Assembly: GCA_023387775.1 (NCBI GenBank)
Contig: JAEWHN010000308.1
Location: forward strand, 1 to 12,620
Origin: Pseudomonadota bacterium
Lineage (GTDB): Bacteria; Pseudomonadota; Alphaproteobacteria; Rhizobiales; Rhizobiaceae
Direction of reading: 5' to 3'
Length of the DNA stretch: 12,620 bases
Position numbers and translations under genes: made by a program. This document shows, piece after piece, positions 1 through 6,192 of the stretch (its first letter is position 1; every line of letters begins with the position of its first letter). A model generated the notes under the pieces. The model had not been told where the DNA came from, did not search any database, and worked only from the letters and a program-made list of their open reading frames with translations.

Positions 1-76
<76 letters not shown>

Positions 77-139
77 ATCTTCTCCTCAAATCGTCCTCAA
101 CCCTCTGATGCGCAAGCGTTTCTGACAATGCGTGATCAA

Positions 140-697
140 ATGGGTAGACCACGTGGTAGACCAAAATCCGAAATACCTCTTTACGAAGGGGGGTGTATTA
201 TTTCTCCCGACGCGTTCCGAGGGCCCTCCGGTCATCGTTCAATAAGACCCGGGTAGTTGTCTGTTTGCGGACCCGTTCCCCGGCAAAGGCGCAAAAAGCG
301 GCGGATCGACTGGCAGCCCTCTTGGGGACCGTCTGGAACCAAGCCCATATCGAAAGGCTTGGCCTCCGAGTTCTCCCCAGCGCGCCAATCACCCCCGAGT
401 CCGAGCGTGAACGCCAGGAGGCGCAAGCGGCGGTCCGCCTTCGGAAGCCTATGACATCTACGTGCGACTAAAGGGCCGAGGGAAAGGAAAGGCGTTCCGC
501 GCCTATACCGACCGAAATCTTGGATACGCTCTCGACTGTTCCGCAACGCTTCCATTGCCGCTATCGGGCGAGTCGATGCAGGCCGTTTCCGTGATTACCT
601 AATCGGAAAGGGCCTAACCACATCGTCCATTCAACGGGTGTTGGCGACGGTCCGAGCAGCAATCAACATAGCCATCTCCGAACACGGCCTCGATTGT
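140..697 (+). pseudogene. Decayed tyrosine recombinase/integrase, N-terminal part only
   Basis: Three frames must be joined to read it. Frame 2 from an ATG at 140 gives MGRPRGRPKSEIPLYEGG. After a six-G run at 188-193, frame 1 gives VYYFSRRVPRALRSSF and a helical stretch (AKAQKAADRLAALLG). From about 432 frame 3 gives EAYDIYVRLKGRGKGKAFRA. From about 536 frame 2 gives AGRFRDYLIGKGLTTSSIQ followed by RVLATVRAAINIAISEHGLD. This order matches the N-terminal (DUF6538-like) and core-binding SAM-like domains of tRNA-targeting phage-type integrases. Each frame change fits loss of a single base. Similarity stops near 697, and the catalytic domain with its R-H-R-Y residues is absent. The gene is therefore dead by both frameshift and truncation. 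Its place right after tRNA-Arg fits an integrated element whose remainder was deleted. The family call is from motif recall, not a search. Confidence 0.75.
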
Positions 698-769
698 GCC
701 TTTGCCGTCGCGGGGCGTCTTTGCCTTGCGGCCGCCACCAAAACGGGGGTGTTATGGCATCTGGCCGGG

Positions 770-1306
770 CTATTCCATCTCAATCTCTGGATGTTTGGCG
801 ATAATGTCTTCCCGAGTGACACCGGAAAACATCGCCGGGTATATATAACCATAACCTTCACCGGCATATTTGGCGATATCGATGACGGCAGCAGGAACGA
901 CTGTCATAACGTCATAGAATTCATCCGGCTCGTATCCACGGCTCTTTGCAGCGTTTCGGCAAATGTGAATATCGACGCCTTGGTCGGTGAGTTCCTTGAA
1001 CGCGGCGTAAGCGTCTGGAAAAGCAGCCTTGTTCTTGCGTGAGAAGGCATGAAGTTCGTTGCCATGGGCCACGATCACGATGCGGGACTTCTCAAAATCT
1101 CCGAATTCCTTCATCGCTCTAATGTGGTTTTTAACAAAACTGAGCGCCTTAAACCCATCCTCAGGAGCACCGAAATTGAAGTCATAAAGAAATTTCTGTG
1201 CGCCGTATCTCACCGGATCGAATTTCGAAGGGCCGTCGGGACCAGCCTGCGCAATAGACGAGAATGCGACAAAGCAGATAGATGCAACAAGCGTCCTGAA
1301 TTTCAT
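770..1306 (-). CDS. Secreted DsrE/DsrF-like family protein
   Basis: The 178-residue product starts with a clear signal peptide (MKFRTLVASICFVAFSSIAQA, residues 1-21), so it acts in the periplasm. The mature part has the DsrE-type layout: an early helical region, a strand IVIVAHGNEL (76-85), then GVDIHICRNAAKSRGY (110-125) with Cys116 at the place of the conserved DsrE-family cysteine, and a C-terminal VPAAVIDIAKYAGEGYGYI (137-155). Cytoplasmic DsrE proteins relay sulfur; secreted forms like this are uncharacterised, so a thiol or sulfur-related role is only an inference. The ATG at 1304-1306 lacks a well-spaced ribosome site of its own: GGAGGA lies 18 nt upstream and serves a five-codon ORF that ends across this ATG. 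The region is less GC-rich than the rest and abuts an integrase remnant, suggesting horizontal origin. Confidence 0.85.
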   Translation of the reverse strand: MKFRTLVASICFVAFSSIAQAGPDGPSKFDPVRYGAQKFLYDFNFGAPEDGFKALSFVKNHIRAMKEFGDFEKSRIVIVAHGNELHAFSRKNKAAFPDAYAAFKELTDQGVDIHICRNAAKSRGYEPDEFYDVMTVVPAAVIDIAKYAGEGYGYIYPAMFSGVTREDIIAKHPEIEME

Positions 1307-1320
1307 TCACAAGTCCCCAT
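1303..1320 (-). promoter_or_regulatory. Possible five-codon leader ORF coupled to the DsrE-like gene
   Basis: On the minus strand GGAGGA (1330-1325) is followed after four bases by ATG (1320-1318) and codons for M-G-T-C-E. Its TGA at 1305-1303 overlaps the ATG of the DsrE-like gene (GAATGA). The spacing favours initiation at this mini-ORF with reinitiation at the main ATG. It could also be chance, with the ribosome using the distant GGAGGA. Confidence 0.25.
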
Positions 1321-1364
1321 CTTTTCCTCCGACTGAACTGATCGGCTATACATGCAAACAATCA

Positions 1365-1392
1365 TATATAATGTGACGAGCAAGCTTGTCAT
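1365..1392 (-). promoter_or_regulatory. Candidate housekeeping sigma promoter for the DsrE-like gene
   Basis: Minus strand reads ATGACA (1392-1387) then 16 bases then TATATA (1370-1365), about 58 nt before the DsrE-like ATG. The local AT-rich run stands out against the GC-rich surroundings. Other phasings of -35 and -10 are possible. Confidence 0.35.
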
Positions 1393-1481
1393 CGCCAATT
1401 CGTTGACTTCGGCGAGAACTGACTCACCTTTGATGGCCTCCGACCGGGTCGATCGGGTGATGTCGGAACTGCGTTCCAGCT

Positions 1482-1501
1482 TGACGGCTACTGTGCCGTC
1501 A
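1482..1501 (-). terminator. Short hairpin across the cupredoxin stop codon, possible terminator
   Basis: A perfect 7-bp inverted repeat TGACGGC / GCCGTCA with a six-base loop spans the TAG stop of the cupredoxin gene. There is no following T run on the minus strand (AGCTGG follows), so intrinsic termination is uncertain. It is the only hairpin seen at the end of the sigma-DUF4142-cupredoxin block. Confidence 0.25.
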
Positions 1502-1811
1502 CGGTGATGCGGCCTTTCATGTTGGGGTGGAAGCGGCAGTAATAGTCAACCGACTTCGCCGCCCCCACGACCAGGCTTGCCGACTTCTTGGGCGGGATCA
1601 TCACGTCCCAGCCGCCGTTCACCGTGGCGGTGTGGGCCAGTATGTCCTTGTTGACCCATTCGATCCTGTCGCCGACCTTCACATCGATCTGTGCCGGCGA
1701 GAACTCCATGTTCTCGATCGTGACCTGGACGGTTTCTGCCCGGAGCGGAGCGGCGCCCAGGCCCAGCGCAAGGGCGGCGCTGGCAGCCCGGACAAGCTGT
1801 TTGCGCAACAT
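1488..1811 (-). CDS. Small periplasmic cupredoxin (plastocyanin/amicyanin type)
   Basis: The product has 107 residues. An N-terminal signal peptide (about residues 1-25, ending APLRA) exports it to the periplasm. The rest is a single cupredoxin domain beginning VQVTIENMEFSPAQIDVKVG (28-47). The type 1 copper ligands are all visible: His60 in ILAHTATV, and Cys92, His95 and Met98 in YYCRFHPNMKG. It should therefore bind one copper and carry single electrons or buffer periplasmic copper; no partner enzyme is present. I chose ATG at 1811, which has GAGG six bases upstream. An in-frame GTG at 1823 overlaps the stop of the DUF4142 gene and would add four residues. It is the last gene of a block headed by an ECF sigma factor and probably cotranscribed with DUF4142. 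Confidence 0.9.
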   Translation of the reverse strand: MLRKQLVRAASAALALGLGAAPLRAETVQVTIENMEFSPAQIDVKVGDRIEWVNKDILAHTATVNGGWDVMIPPKKSASLVVGAAKSVDYYCRFHPNMKGRITVTAQ

Positions 1812-1819
1812 GGCCTGCC

Positions 1820-2344
1820 TCACTTGAGCTCGGCGGCGACGTGCTCGGCGTGCTGCTCGTGGCCCTGGAATATCTTCAAGCCAGTCTCGAGCAGGCTCTT
1901 CAGCTGGGCGTTGCTCGCCGAAGGAATAAGTACCGTTTGGAGAGCGCCGTTCACCTGCTTGTGGAACGCGACCTCGTTTTGCACATAGGCCTTGTCGAAG
2001 GCTGCCCCGTCGAGCTTGGCGAGCTTGTCGCGTTCCGCGGCGGCGGCCTTGCTCAGCGCCTCGCTGGTGGCATTGTCTTGCGGCGTGACGTTGAGCTTCT
2101 TGAGCAGGTCGAGCGCCTGCGTGTTCACGGCTTCATGGTCGCGCACCATGTCCTTCGCAAAAGCCACAACTTCCTTGTTCTTGGATTTGGCCACCGCCTG
2201 CTTGGCTGCCTCGATATCTATCACCCCGGCCGTGTAGGCGATGTGGGCGATCTGCGGGTCGCTGGGCTTGTCGGCAGCCTGCGCCAGGGGTGCTGCCCCG
2301 AGCAGGCAGAGCGTGGCCAATATCGCGATCGGACGAATATGCAT
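1820..2344 (-). CDS. Secreted DUF4142 family protein
   Basis: The 174-residue product has a signal peptide (cleavage near AQA-AD, residue 23) and an all-helical mature part typical of DUF4142. Visible family features are VVAFAKDMVRDHEAVN (59-74), YVQNEVAFHK (120-129) and a histidine-rich C-terminal helix GHEQHAEHVA (161-170). DUF4142 proteins are periplasmic or outer-membrane-associated, predicted ferritin-like bundles of unknown function, common next to stress sigma factors. The start at ATG 2344 is set by AAGGAGG five bases upstream; a longer reading from an upstream GTG would place that ribosome site inside the gene. Its TGA at 1822-1820 overlaps an alternative GTG start of the cupredoxin, implying translational coupling. 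A copy of the ECF promoter motif sits 58 nt upstream. The spaced His, Asp and Glu residues could bind metal, which would suit the copper protein next door, but this is inference. Confidence 0.88.
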   Translation of the reverse strand: MHIRPIAILATLCLLGAAPLAQAADKPSDPQIAHIAYTAGVIDIEAAKQAVAKSKNKEVVAFAKDMVRDHEAVNTQALDLLKKLNVTPQDNATSEALSKAAAAERDKLAKLDGAAFDKAYVQNEVAFHKQVNGALQTVLIPSASNAQLKSLLETGLKIFQGHEQHAEHVAAELK

Positions 2345-2401
2345 GAAAACCTCCTTCACCCGGCACGATGGCGCCGGCGTTGTCTCGAAGTGACGATGCT
2401 T

Positions 2402-2427
2402 GGATGCGGCGGAGCGTAAAAGGTTCC
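2402..2427 (-). promoter_or_regulatory. ECF-type promoter upstream of DUF4142-cupredoxin
   Basis: Minus strand reads GGAACC (2427-2422), 14 bases, then GCATCC (2407-2402), directly after the sigma gene stop. The 14-base core TCCGGGAACCTTTT is identical to the copy upstream of the sigma gene, and the GCATC element is at the same distance. GGAAC is the classic ECF -35. This is probably the site used by the neighbouring sigma factor. Confidence 0.7.
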
Positions 2428-2434
2428 CGGAAAT

Positions 2435-3127
2435 TCAAGCCTCGAAACCGAGCCGCTTCATCACCGCGCTGGCCAGGCGTTCGCAGCGCCGGCCGGCAAA
2501 GGGAAAGGCGTCCAGCAGCACGGGGCCGATCTGCGCATCCAGTTCCTTGCGCACCAGCGCGCGGGCGCGATGCAGCCGCGTCTTGACCGTCTCGGGGCGT
2601 ATGTTCAGCAAATCCGCCGTCTCGTCGACGCTCAAGCCCTCGATCACCCTGGCCACGAAGACGGCCCGGTAGAGGTCGGGGAGGTTGTCGGTAGCACGTT
2701 CGACAAGCTGCAGGATCTGCCGTTGCGCCATCGTCCGCTCCGGATCGTCGAAGCCTGTGCCAAGCGGGAACTGGATGATTTCGGCTTCCGCCGCGCGATC
2801 GCTGGAGCCGGGCACTTCCGCGGCGCGCCGTTTCTTGCGCAGGCGTCCAAGCGCCTCGTTGATGACGATGCGGGAAAGCCATGTCGCCAGCGTGGACTCG
2901 CCGCGAAAGCTCCCAAGGTTGGCAAAAGCGCGGACATAGGCTTCCTGAACGATGTCCTCGGCTTCGCTATTATTGGGAAACACGCCTCGGGCGATGCGAT
3001 AGAGCCGCTGGTTGTATTTCCGCATGATGGTGCGGAATGCGTGGCCGTCGCGGGCAAGCGCCCGTCGCGTCAAATCCAAATCATCGGCGGCCACGATCTT
3101 GACCGCGTCTCCTGGAACCTGCGGCAT
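2435..3127 (-). CDS. ECF-family RNA polymerase sigma factor
   Basis: The 230-residue product has the two-domain ECF layout. Region 2 runs about 24-95, with NSEAEDIVQEAYVRAFANL (53-71) and STLATWLSRIVINEAL (78-93). A linker of about 50 residues follows. Region 4 runs about 145-195, with YRAVFVARVIEGLSVDETAD (153-172) and the recognition-helix segment IRPETVKTRLHRARALVRKE (176-195). A tail of about 35 residues (DAFPFAGRRCERLASAVM) follows. It should direct RNA polymerase to GGAACC-type promoters. Start at ATG 3127 has AGGAG seven bases upstream. A matching promoter lies just before it and another before DUF4142, so positive autoregulation is likely. No anti-sigma gene is visible next to it; the next minus-strand genes are DUF4142 and a cupredoxin. 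Confidence 0.95.
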   Translation of the reverse strand: MPQVPGDAVKIVAADDLDLTRRALARDGHAFRTIMRKYNQRLYRIARGVFPNNSEAEDIVQEAYVRAFANLGSFRGESTLATWLSRIVINEALGRLRKKRRAAEVPGSSDRAAEAEIIQFPLGTGFDDPERTMAQRQILQLVERATDNLPDLYRAVFVARVIEGLSVDETADLLNIRPETVKTRLHRARALVRKELDAQIGPVLLDAFPFAGRRCERLASAVMKRLGFEA

Positions 3128-3150
3128 GAGCTTTCTCCTGACCCATCAAT

Positions 3151-3176
3151 AGATGCTGCCGGGCCAAAAAGGTTCC
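3151..3176 (-). promoter_or_regulatory. ECF-type promoter upstream of the sigma factor gene
   Basis: Minus strand reads GGAACC (3176-3171), 14 bases, then GCATCT (3156-3151), ending 23 nt before the sigma ATG. It shares TCCGGGAACCTTTT and GCATC, at equal spacing, with the copy before DUF4142. This fits autoregulation of the sigma gene. Confidence 0.7.
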
Positions 3177-3621
3177 CGGACCTCGGACACGGCAAACAGC
3201 AGCAAGCTATAAAGAGCTGAGCGGGGCTTACTCAGGCCACGGCGGGAGCGGTTGGTGCGTCGACGCCCCCGCGCGTTAGGTTTTCGCGTGCGAAATCCGC
3301 TGTGACACAATTTTGCAACAGTACGCGCAAGAATCCGCTTCACTGTCGTCGGTCAGTAGCGGCGTGCGGAAATAAGGTATAGATTCACTGTGTACTTGGC
3401 GGAGGCATCAGCATGCCCCTTTGAACCTGCCGAGTGGACATGCGGTATTTATTTGTAAGCGCATATCGCCTTTCTTGGCTACATGAGTAACAGCGTTTCT
3501 CAGTGCATCTAGATCCGGGCGTGGCTCCGATATTCGCGAGTGGGCGGGATCCATAGAATTTCTGAACTTAACGCGGGTGGCCGACCGCACCCGATACTAT
3601 GTTCGCAGAGGGGAAGAACAA
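3177..3621. other. Divergent intergenic region, about 440 bp, no convincing gene
   Basis: The region separates the minus-strand sigma promoter from the plus-strand outer-membrane protein gene. Short open frames here lack a good ribosome site and recognisable features. The part around 3330-3480 is less GC-rich. The gene at 3622 must have its promoter here; GATACT near 3593 is a candidate -10 but no well-spaced -35 is clear. Confidence 0.5.
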
Positions 3622-4467
3622 ATGCAAACAAGGCTGTTGGCACGCGTCGCAATCGCAACTCTTGCCGTCTGCGGGACAAGCGACGCCGTCCTCGCCGGAT
3701 CGGTGACCCAACCGGGTGAAACCGTCGGCATCGCAACGGGCGCACCGCTTCCGGAAGGTTTTTACTTCGTCGATACAGCCGATTGGGGCCAAAGAAATAC
3801 ATCGCCCGAGTCAACGAGCGTGGGCGTCAACATCCCCGTGCTTGCCTGGTCCACGCCCTGGACGCTGCTCGGCGGCAGGCTGCAGTTCCTGGCAGCCGCA
3901 CCCCAAGTCGCAGTAGGCGAAGCCGATACGGATTTTGCCTCCGGGATGTACAATCCATACTTCGCCGGGCAACTGGCATGGGATCTCGGCAACAACTTCG
4001 GATTCAGCTACGCAATTGGCGCCTATATCCGCGTTGACAACGAGGTCGCCTTCGACTCAACGTCGCTCAACCAGCGATTTGCGCTCAGCTATACAGGTAA
4101 CGACTGGAACCTGACCGCCAATGCAATCTGGGGCATCCACGAACACGGCTTCACCGAGACGGTCAATCCCAATTTTCTCAACATCGACCTGACCGCCACC
4201 AAGAAATTCGACAAATGGGAGATTGGGCCTGTCGGGTTCTATTCGACCGACCTCAACCGGCCGGTTCCTGATTATCACAAGCAGAGCCAGTTCGCCGTCG
4301 GCGGACTCGTCGGATACAATTTTGGACCGGTCACTCTGCAGGCTTATGTGACCACCGATGTGTGGGAAAGGAATTACGGCGGACGTGATACACGTGGCTG
4401 GGCCCGCGTTATCATACCCCTGGGGAATCCGTTCGCAGCACCAGCACCGGAAATGGTCAGCAAGTAA
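3622..4467 (+). CDS. Outer-membrane transporter-like protein of the COG4313 / phenol MetA-pathway family
   Basis: The 281-residue product starts with a signal peptide (MQTRLLARVAIATLAVCGTS, cleavage after DAVLA). The mature part opens GSVTQPGETVGIATGAPLPE and continues with alternating, aromatic-rich strands (GFYFVDTADWG, WNLTANAIWGIHEHG, VTLQAYVTTDVW, WARVIIPLG), as in a beta-barrel. This is the pattern of the SphA/MetA-like transporter family (PF13557), often linked to uptake of hydrophobic or aromatic compounds. The substrate cannot be told from sequence. I chose ATG 3622, which has GAGGGGA upstream; a GTG at 3577 would put 15 charged residues before the signal peptide. No catabolic genes lie nearby, so an association with aromatic degradation is not supported here. 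It appears to be a single-gene unit with a weak terminator after it. Confidence 0.82.
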   Translation: MQTRLLARVAIATLAVCGTSDAVLAGSVTQPGETVGIATGAPLPEGFYFVDTADWGQRNTSPESTSVGVNIPVLAWSTPWTLLGGRLQFLAAAPQVAVGEADTDFASGMYNPYFAGQLAWDLGNNFGFSYAIGAYIRVDNEVAFDSTSLNQRFALSYTGNDWNLTANAIWGIHEHGFTETVNPNFLNIDLTATKKFDKWEIGPVGFYSTDLNRPVPDYHKQSQFAVGGLVGYNFGPVTLQAYVTTDVWERNYGGRDTRGWARVIIPLGNPFAAPAPEMVSK

Positions 4468-4488
4468 AACTGGCCCTGGCCGACGGAG

Positions 4489-4511
4489 AGCGGCCGAAAC
4501 GGCTGTTTCTT
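4489..4511 (+). terminator. Weak intrinsic terminator after the outer-membrane protein gene
   Basis: AGCGGCCG (4489-4496), loop AAA, CGGCTGTT (4500-4507) forms an 8-bp stem with two G-U pairs, followed by TCTT. It lies about 20 bp after the stop codon of the barrel protein. The T run is short and interrupted. Confidence 0.4.
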
Positions 4512-4533
4512 GATCGCGTGCCAATTTGACGAA

Positions 4534-4568
4534 TGCTGCTCGGGAGGCGTGTCGCCTCCCGAGCAGCA
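4534..4568. repeat. Perfect 16-bp inverted repeat (strong hairpin)
   Basis: TGCTGCTCGGGAGGCG pairs perfectly with CGCCTCCCGAGCAGCA, leaving a three-base TGT loop. No T run follows on either strand, so it is not a textbook intrinsic terminator. It could back up the weaker hairpin just upstream, act as an RNA stabiliser, or belong to a dispersed repeat family. Only one copy is in the window. Confidence 0.75.
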
Positions 4569-5111
4569 AAGCCCCATCTGCCCGCTCCGCGGCTCGGCTA
4601 TTTAACCGGTGAGGGTCAGCCGGCGACCGGAAGGGCACGCAGCGCCGTTGAGCCGCTGTTGCCGATCGGCGAGCTGATGCCCACTTCAGGCACAACCGCC
4701 TTCCAGGAATTCATCTGTACGCCCTGGACAAAGGACCCTCGGCGGCTCGACTCAACCCAATCCATCAAATCTCAGACAAAACACGAAGCGCACGGCGTAG
4801 GCTCCGTCGACGAGATGATGGCTGCCAGGTTGTCCGCAGACAATGGCGAGCGGCCGAGACCTCCGCCGATAACGACGGCGGCCTTCCTGGAAAAACACCG
4901 AAAATCCAAGACTATGCGCCGACATCCACTGCATCGGCCAGAAACGTCATTGGATTGTCGGGAGGTCACACTCAATGCCACCCCATTCCGCAAGTCATGC
5001 GCCAACTCCGCCAAGTTCCTACATAGCGATCCACCTGAAAGTGTATCAAGGCATACCACGCCTCGCCTATGATTGGCGTTAGAACACTGAATCAGAGTTA
5101 CGTTGCTGAGC
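4569..5111. other. Gene-poor region, about 540 bp
   Basis: Longer open frames here (plus strand 4533-5072, minus strand 4772-5059) have no domain-like pattern and are probably spurious; the plus-strand one starts within the hairpin. The only item with a plausible ribosome site is a 35-codon ORF at 4975. The stretch may be gene debris or regulatory DNA. Confidence 0.4.
4975..5082 (+). CDS. Possible small ORF, 35 residues, unrecognised
   Basis: ATG at 4975 is preceded by GGGAGG nine bases upstream. The product is MPPHSASHAPTPPSSYIAIH followed by LKVYQGIPRLAYDWR, with no signal peptide and no family I recognise. The proline/serine-rich start and mixed codon use are weak support, and such ORFs occur by chance. 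It could also be the tail of a lost gene. Confidence 0.15.
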   Translation: MPPHSASHAPTPPSSYIAIHLKVYQGIPRLAYDWR

Positions 5112-5139
5112 TAGACACAGCTTCTCGACAGTATAAAAT
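5112..5139 (+). promoter_or_regulatory. Likely housekeeping promoter of the L,D-transpeptidase gene
   Basis: TAGACA (5112-5117), 16 bases, TAAAAT (5134-5139): five of six matches to each consensus element. It lies 33 nt before the ATG at 5173. A 7-bp inverted repeat, ACGTTGC (5100-5106) and GCAACGT (5143-5149), flanks it and could be an operator or a hairpin. Confidence 0.5.
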
Positions 5140-5172
5140 AGCGCAACGTTCGGTCTTCTGAGGGCTCGACAC

Positions 5173-5754
5173 ATGAACAACCTGTCACGACGCAGCTTGG
5201 TGTTCGGCGGTTTGACAGTCCTGGGTTCGGGCTGCACGTCAGTGGGAACGCAGACGTCCGTCATGGCCAACAATACGCAGTTCGCCGTCGATCCGCGCTA
5301 CAAGCGAACGCGCGTGAAGTACGACGGCACTGCGCCTGTCGGTACGATCGTGGTCAATACATCCGAACGTTTCCTATACGCCATCGAAGATGGCGGGTGG
5401 GCGGTGCGCTACGGCGTCGGCGTCGGCGAAGAGGGGCGCACGGTCAAAGGCAAGGCGATCATCGGCCGAAAGGCGGACTGGCCGGCGTGGACACCCACCG
5501 TAAGCATGATGCAACGAAAGCCGCGCCTCCTCAAATATGCAGGTGGAGTACCCGGCGGGCCAAACAATCCACTCGGCGCACGCGCCCTTTATCTGTATCG
5601 TGATGGAAAAGATACTATGCTTCGTCTACATGGTACAAATGAGCCATGGACCATCGGCACTGCGGTTTCGAGTGGATGCATCCGACTAACCAATGAAGAT
5701 ATAATCGACCTGTACGAACGTACGAATGTTGGAACAGAGGTACTGGTGCTTTGA
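5173..5754 (+). CDS. L,D-transpeptidase (YkuD domain), exported, probable lipoprotein
   Basis: The 193-residue product begins NLSRRSLVFGGLTVLGSGC: a twin-arginine-like signal followed by a possible lipidation cysteine (Cys21; the -3 position is atypical). Residues 57-192 form the YkuD domain, starting GTIVVNTSERFLYAI. The catalytic signature is complete: His153 in RLHGTNEPWTIG and SSGCIRL with Cys169 and Arg171. Such enzymes make 3-3 cross-links in peptidoglycan or attach proteins to it, acting in the periplasm; which of these cannot be told here. GAGGG eight bases before ATG 5173 supports the start, and a good promoter lies just upstream. It is compact, with a single catalytic domain and no LysM or other wall-binding module. 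Small lipoproteins follow on the same strand. Confidence 0.95.
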   Translation: MNNLSRRSLVFGGLTVLGSGCTSVGTQTSVMANNTQFAVDPRYKRTRVKYDGTAPVGTIVVNTSERFLYAIEDGGWAVRYGVGVGEEGRTVKGKAIIGRKADWPAWTPTVSMMQRKPRLLKYAGGVPGGPNNPLGARALYLYRDGKDTMLRLHGTNEPWTIGTAVSSGCIRLTNEDIIDLYERTNVGTEVLVL

Positions 5755-5857
5755 TGATGTCACACCGGAATACTCCGCTAAGACCGCGTAAACTGCTTTA
5801 CAAAATGTGTCATTGCTGCACTATGCCTTGTCGTATTTGACAGTTATGTTGTGATTG

Positions 5858-5874
5858 CCCACACTTGCTGTGGG
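5858..5874 (+). terminator. Small hairpin between the L,D-transpeptidase and the small lipoprotein
   Basis: CCCACA, loop CTTGC, TGTGGG is followed by GG rather than T, so termination is doubtful. A TTGACA at 5837-5842 just upstream could be the -35 of a promoter for the lipoprotein at 5917, but the -10 at the right distance (CACACT) is poor and falls in this hairpin. Confidence 0.2.
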
Positions 5875-5916
5875 GGCTGCATGGAAATAATCCACCATAA
5901 GCGGGAAGGATAGCTT

Positions 5917-6051
5917 ATGAGCAGATTTCTGATCGCATTAGTCGCAGTACTCGCCGTCGCCAGCCTGAGCGGCTGCACCACCATCGGCAAAGGCAAGGGC
6001 AAAGCCCCGCCGCCCGCGCCCGTGGTCGAACCAGAACCCATCTACAAGTAG
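5917..6051 (+). CDS. Small lipoprotein, 44 residues
   Basis: The product is a lipoprotein signal (MSRFLIALVAVLAVASLSGC, lipobox LSGC, Cys20) followed by a 24-residue tail TTIGKGKGKAPPPAPVVEPE and IYK. The tail is a lysine/glycine segment then a proline-rich segment, as in short periplasmic lipoproteins that reach toward peptidoglycan. I do not recognise a named family. AAGGA six bases before ATG 5917 is a good ribosome site. High GC at third codon positions supports it as real. It lies 162 bp after the L,D-transpeptidase on the same strand and is closed by a perfect 11-bp hairpin, so it is probably its own short transcript or the end of the transpeptidase unit. A structural role at the wall is inference. 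Confidence 0.8.
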   Translation: MSRFLIALVAVLAVASLSGCTTIGKGKGKAPPPAPVVEPEPIYK

Positions 6052-6058
6052 CAGAGAT

Positions 6059-6090
6059 TGGTGGGAGGGCCGTAGTCGTCCCTCCCACCA
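6059..6090 (+). terminator. Perfect 11-bp hairpin after the small lipoprotein gene
   Basis: TGGTGGGAGGG pairs with CCCTCCCACCA around a ten-base loop, starting 8 bp after the stop codon at 6051. The position fits a transcript end, but TAGTCC rather than a T run follows, so it may work by stabilising the 3' end or with Rho. Confidence 0.5.
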
Positions 6091-6192
6091 TAGTCCGCAG
6101 TGCCGACTGCGGCAGGCTTTCGACCCGGCAGGCCAAAGTCGTCGGAACGAACTGGGCCGATATCGTTCAAACTCAGGAGTGGAGCCACGGGA

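Noticed and set aside
638..1042. 134-codon plus-strand open frame after the integrase remnant
   Set aside because: Its first codons are the last readable part of the integrase, and the rest runs antisense through the DsrE-like gene without domain-like features.
3146..3343. 65-codon minus-strand frame upstream of the sigma gene
   Set aside because: It overlaps the ECF promoter, is very Arg-rich and has no membrane segment, so it is not an anti-sigma factor.
4772..5059. 95-codon minus-strand open frame rich in Ser and Cys
   Set aside because: No ribosome site, no family resemblance, and it overlaps other equally weak frames.
4533..5072. 179-codon plus-strand open frame
   Set aside because: It starts inside the perfect hairpin, has no ribosome site and no recognisable pattern, and its composition looks like non-coding GC-rich DNA.
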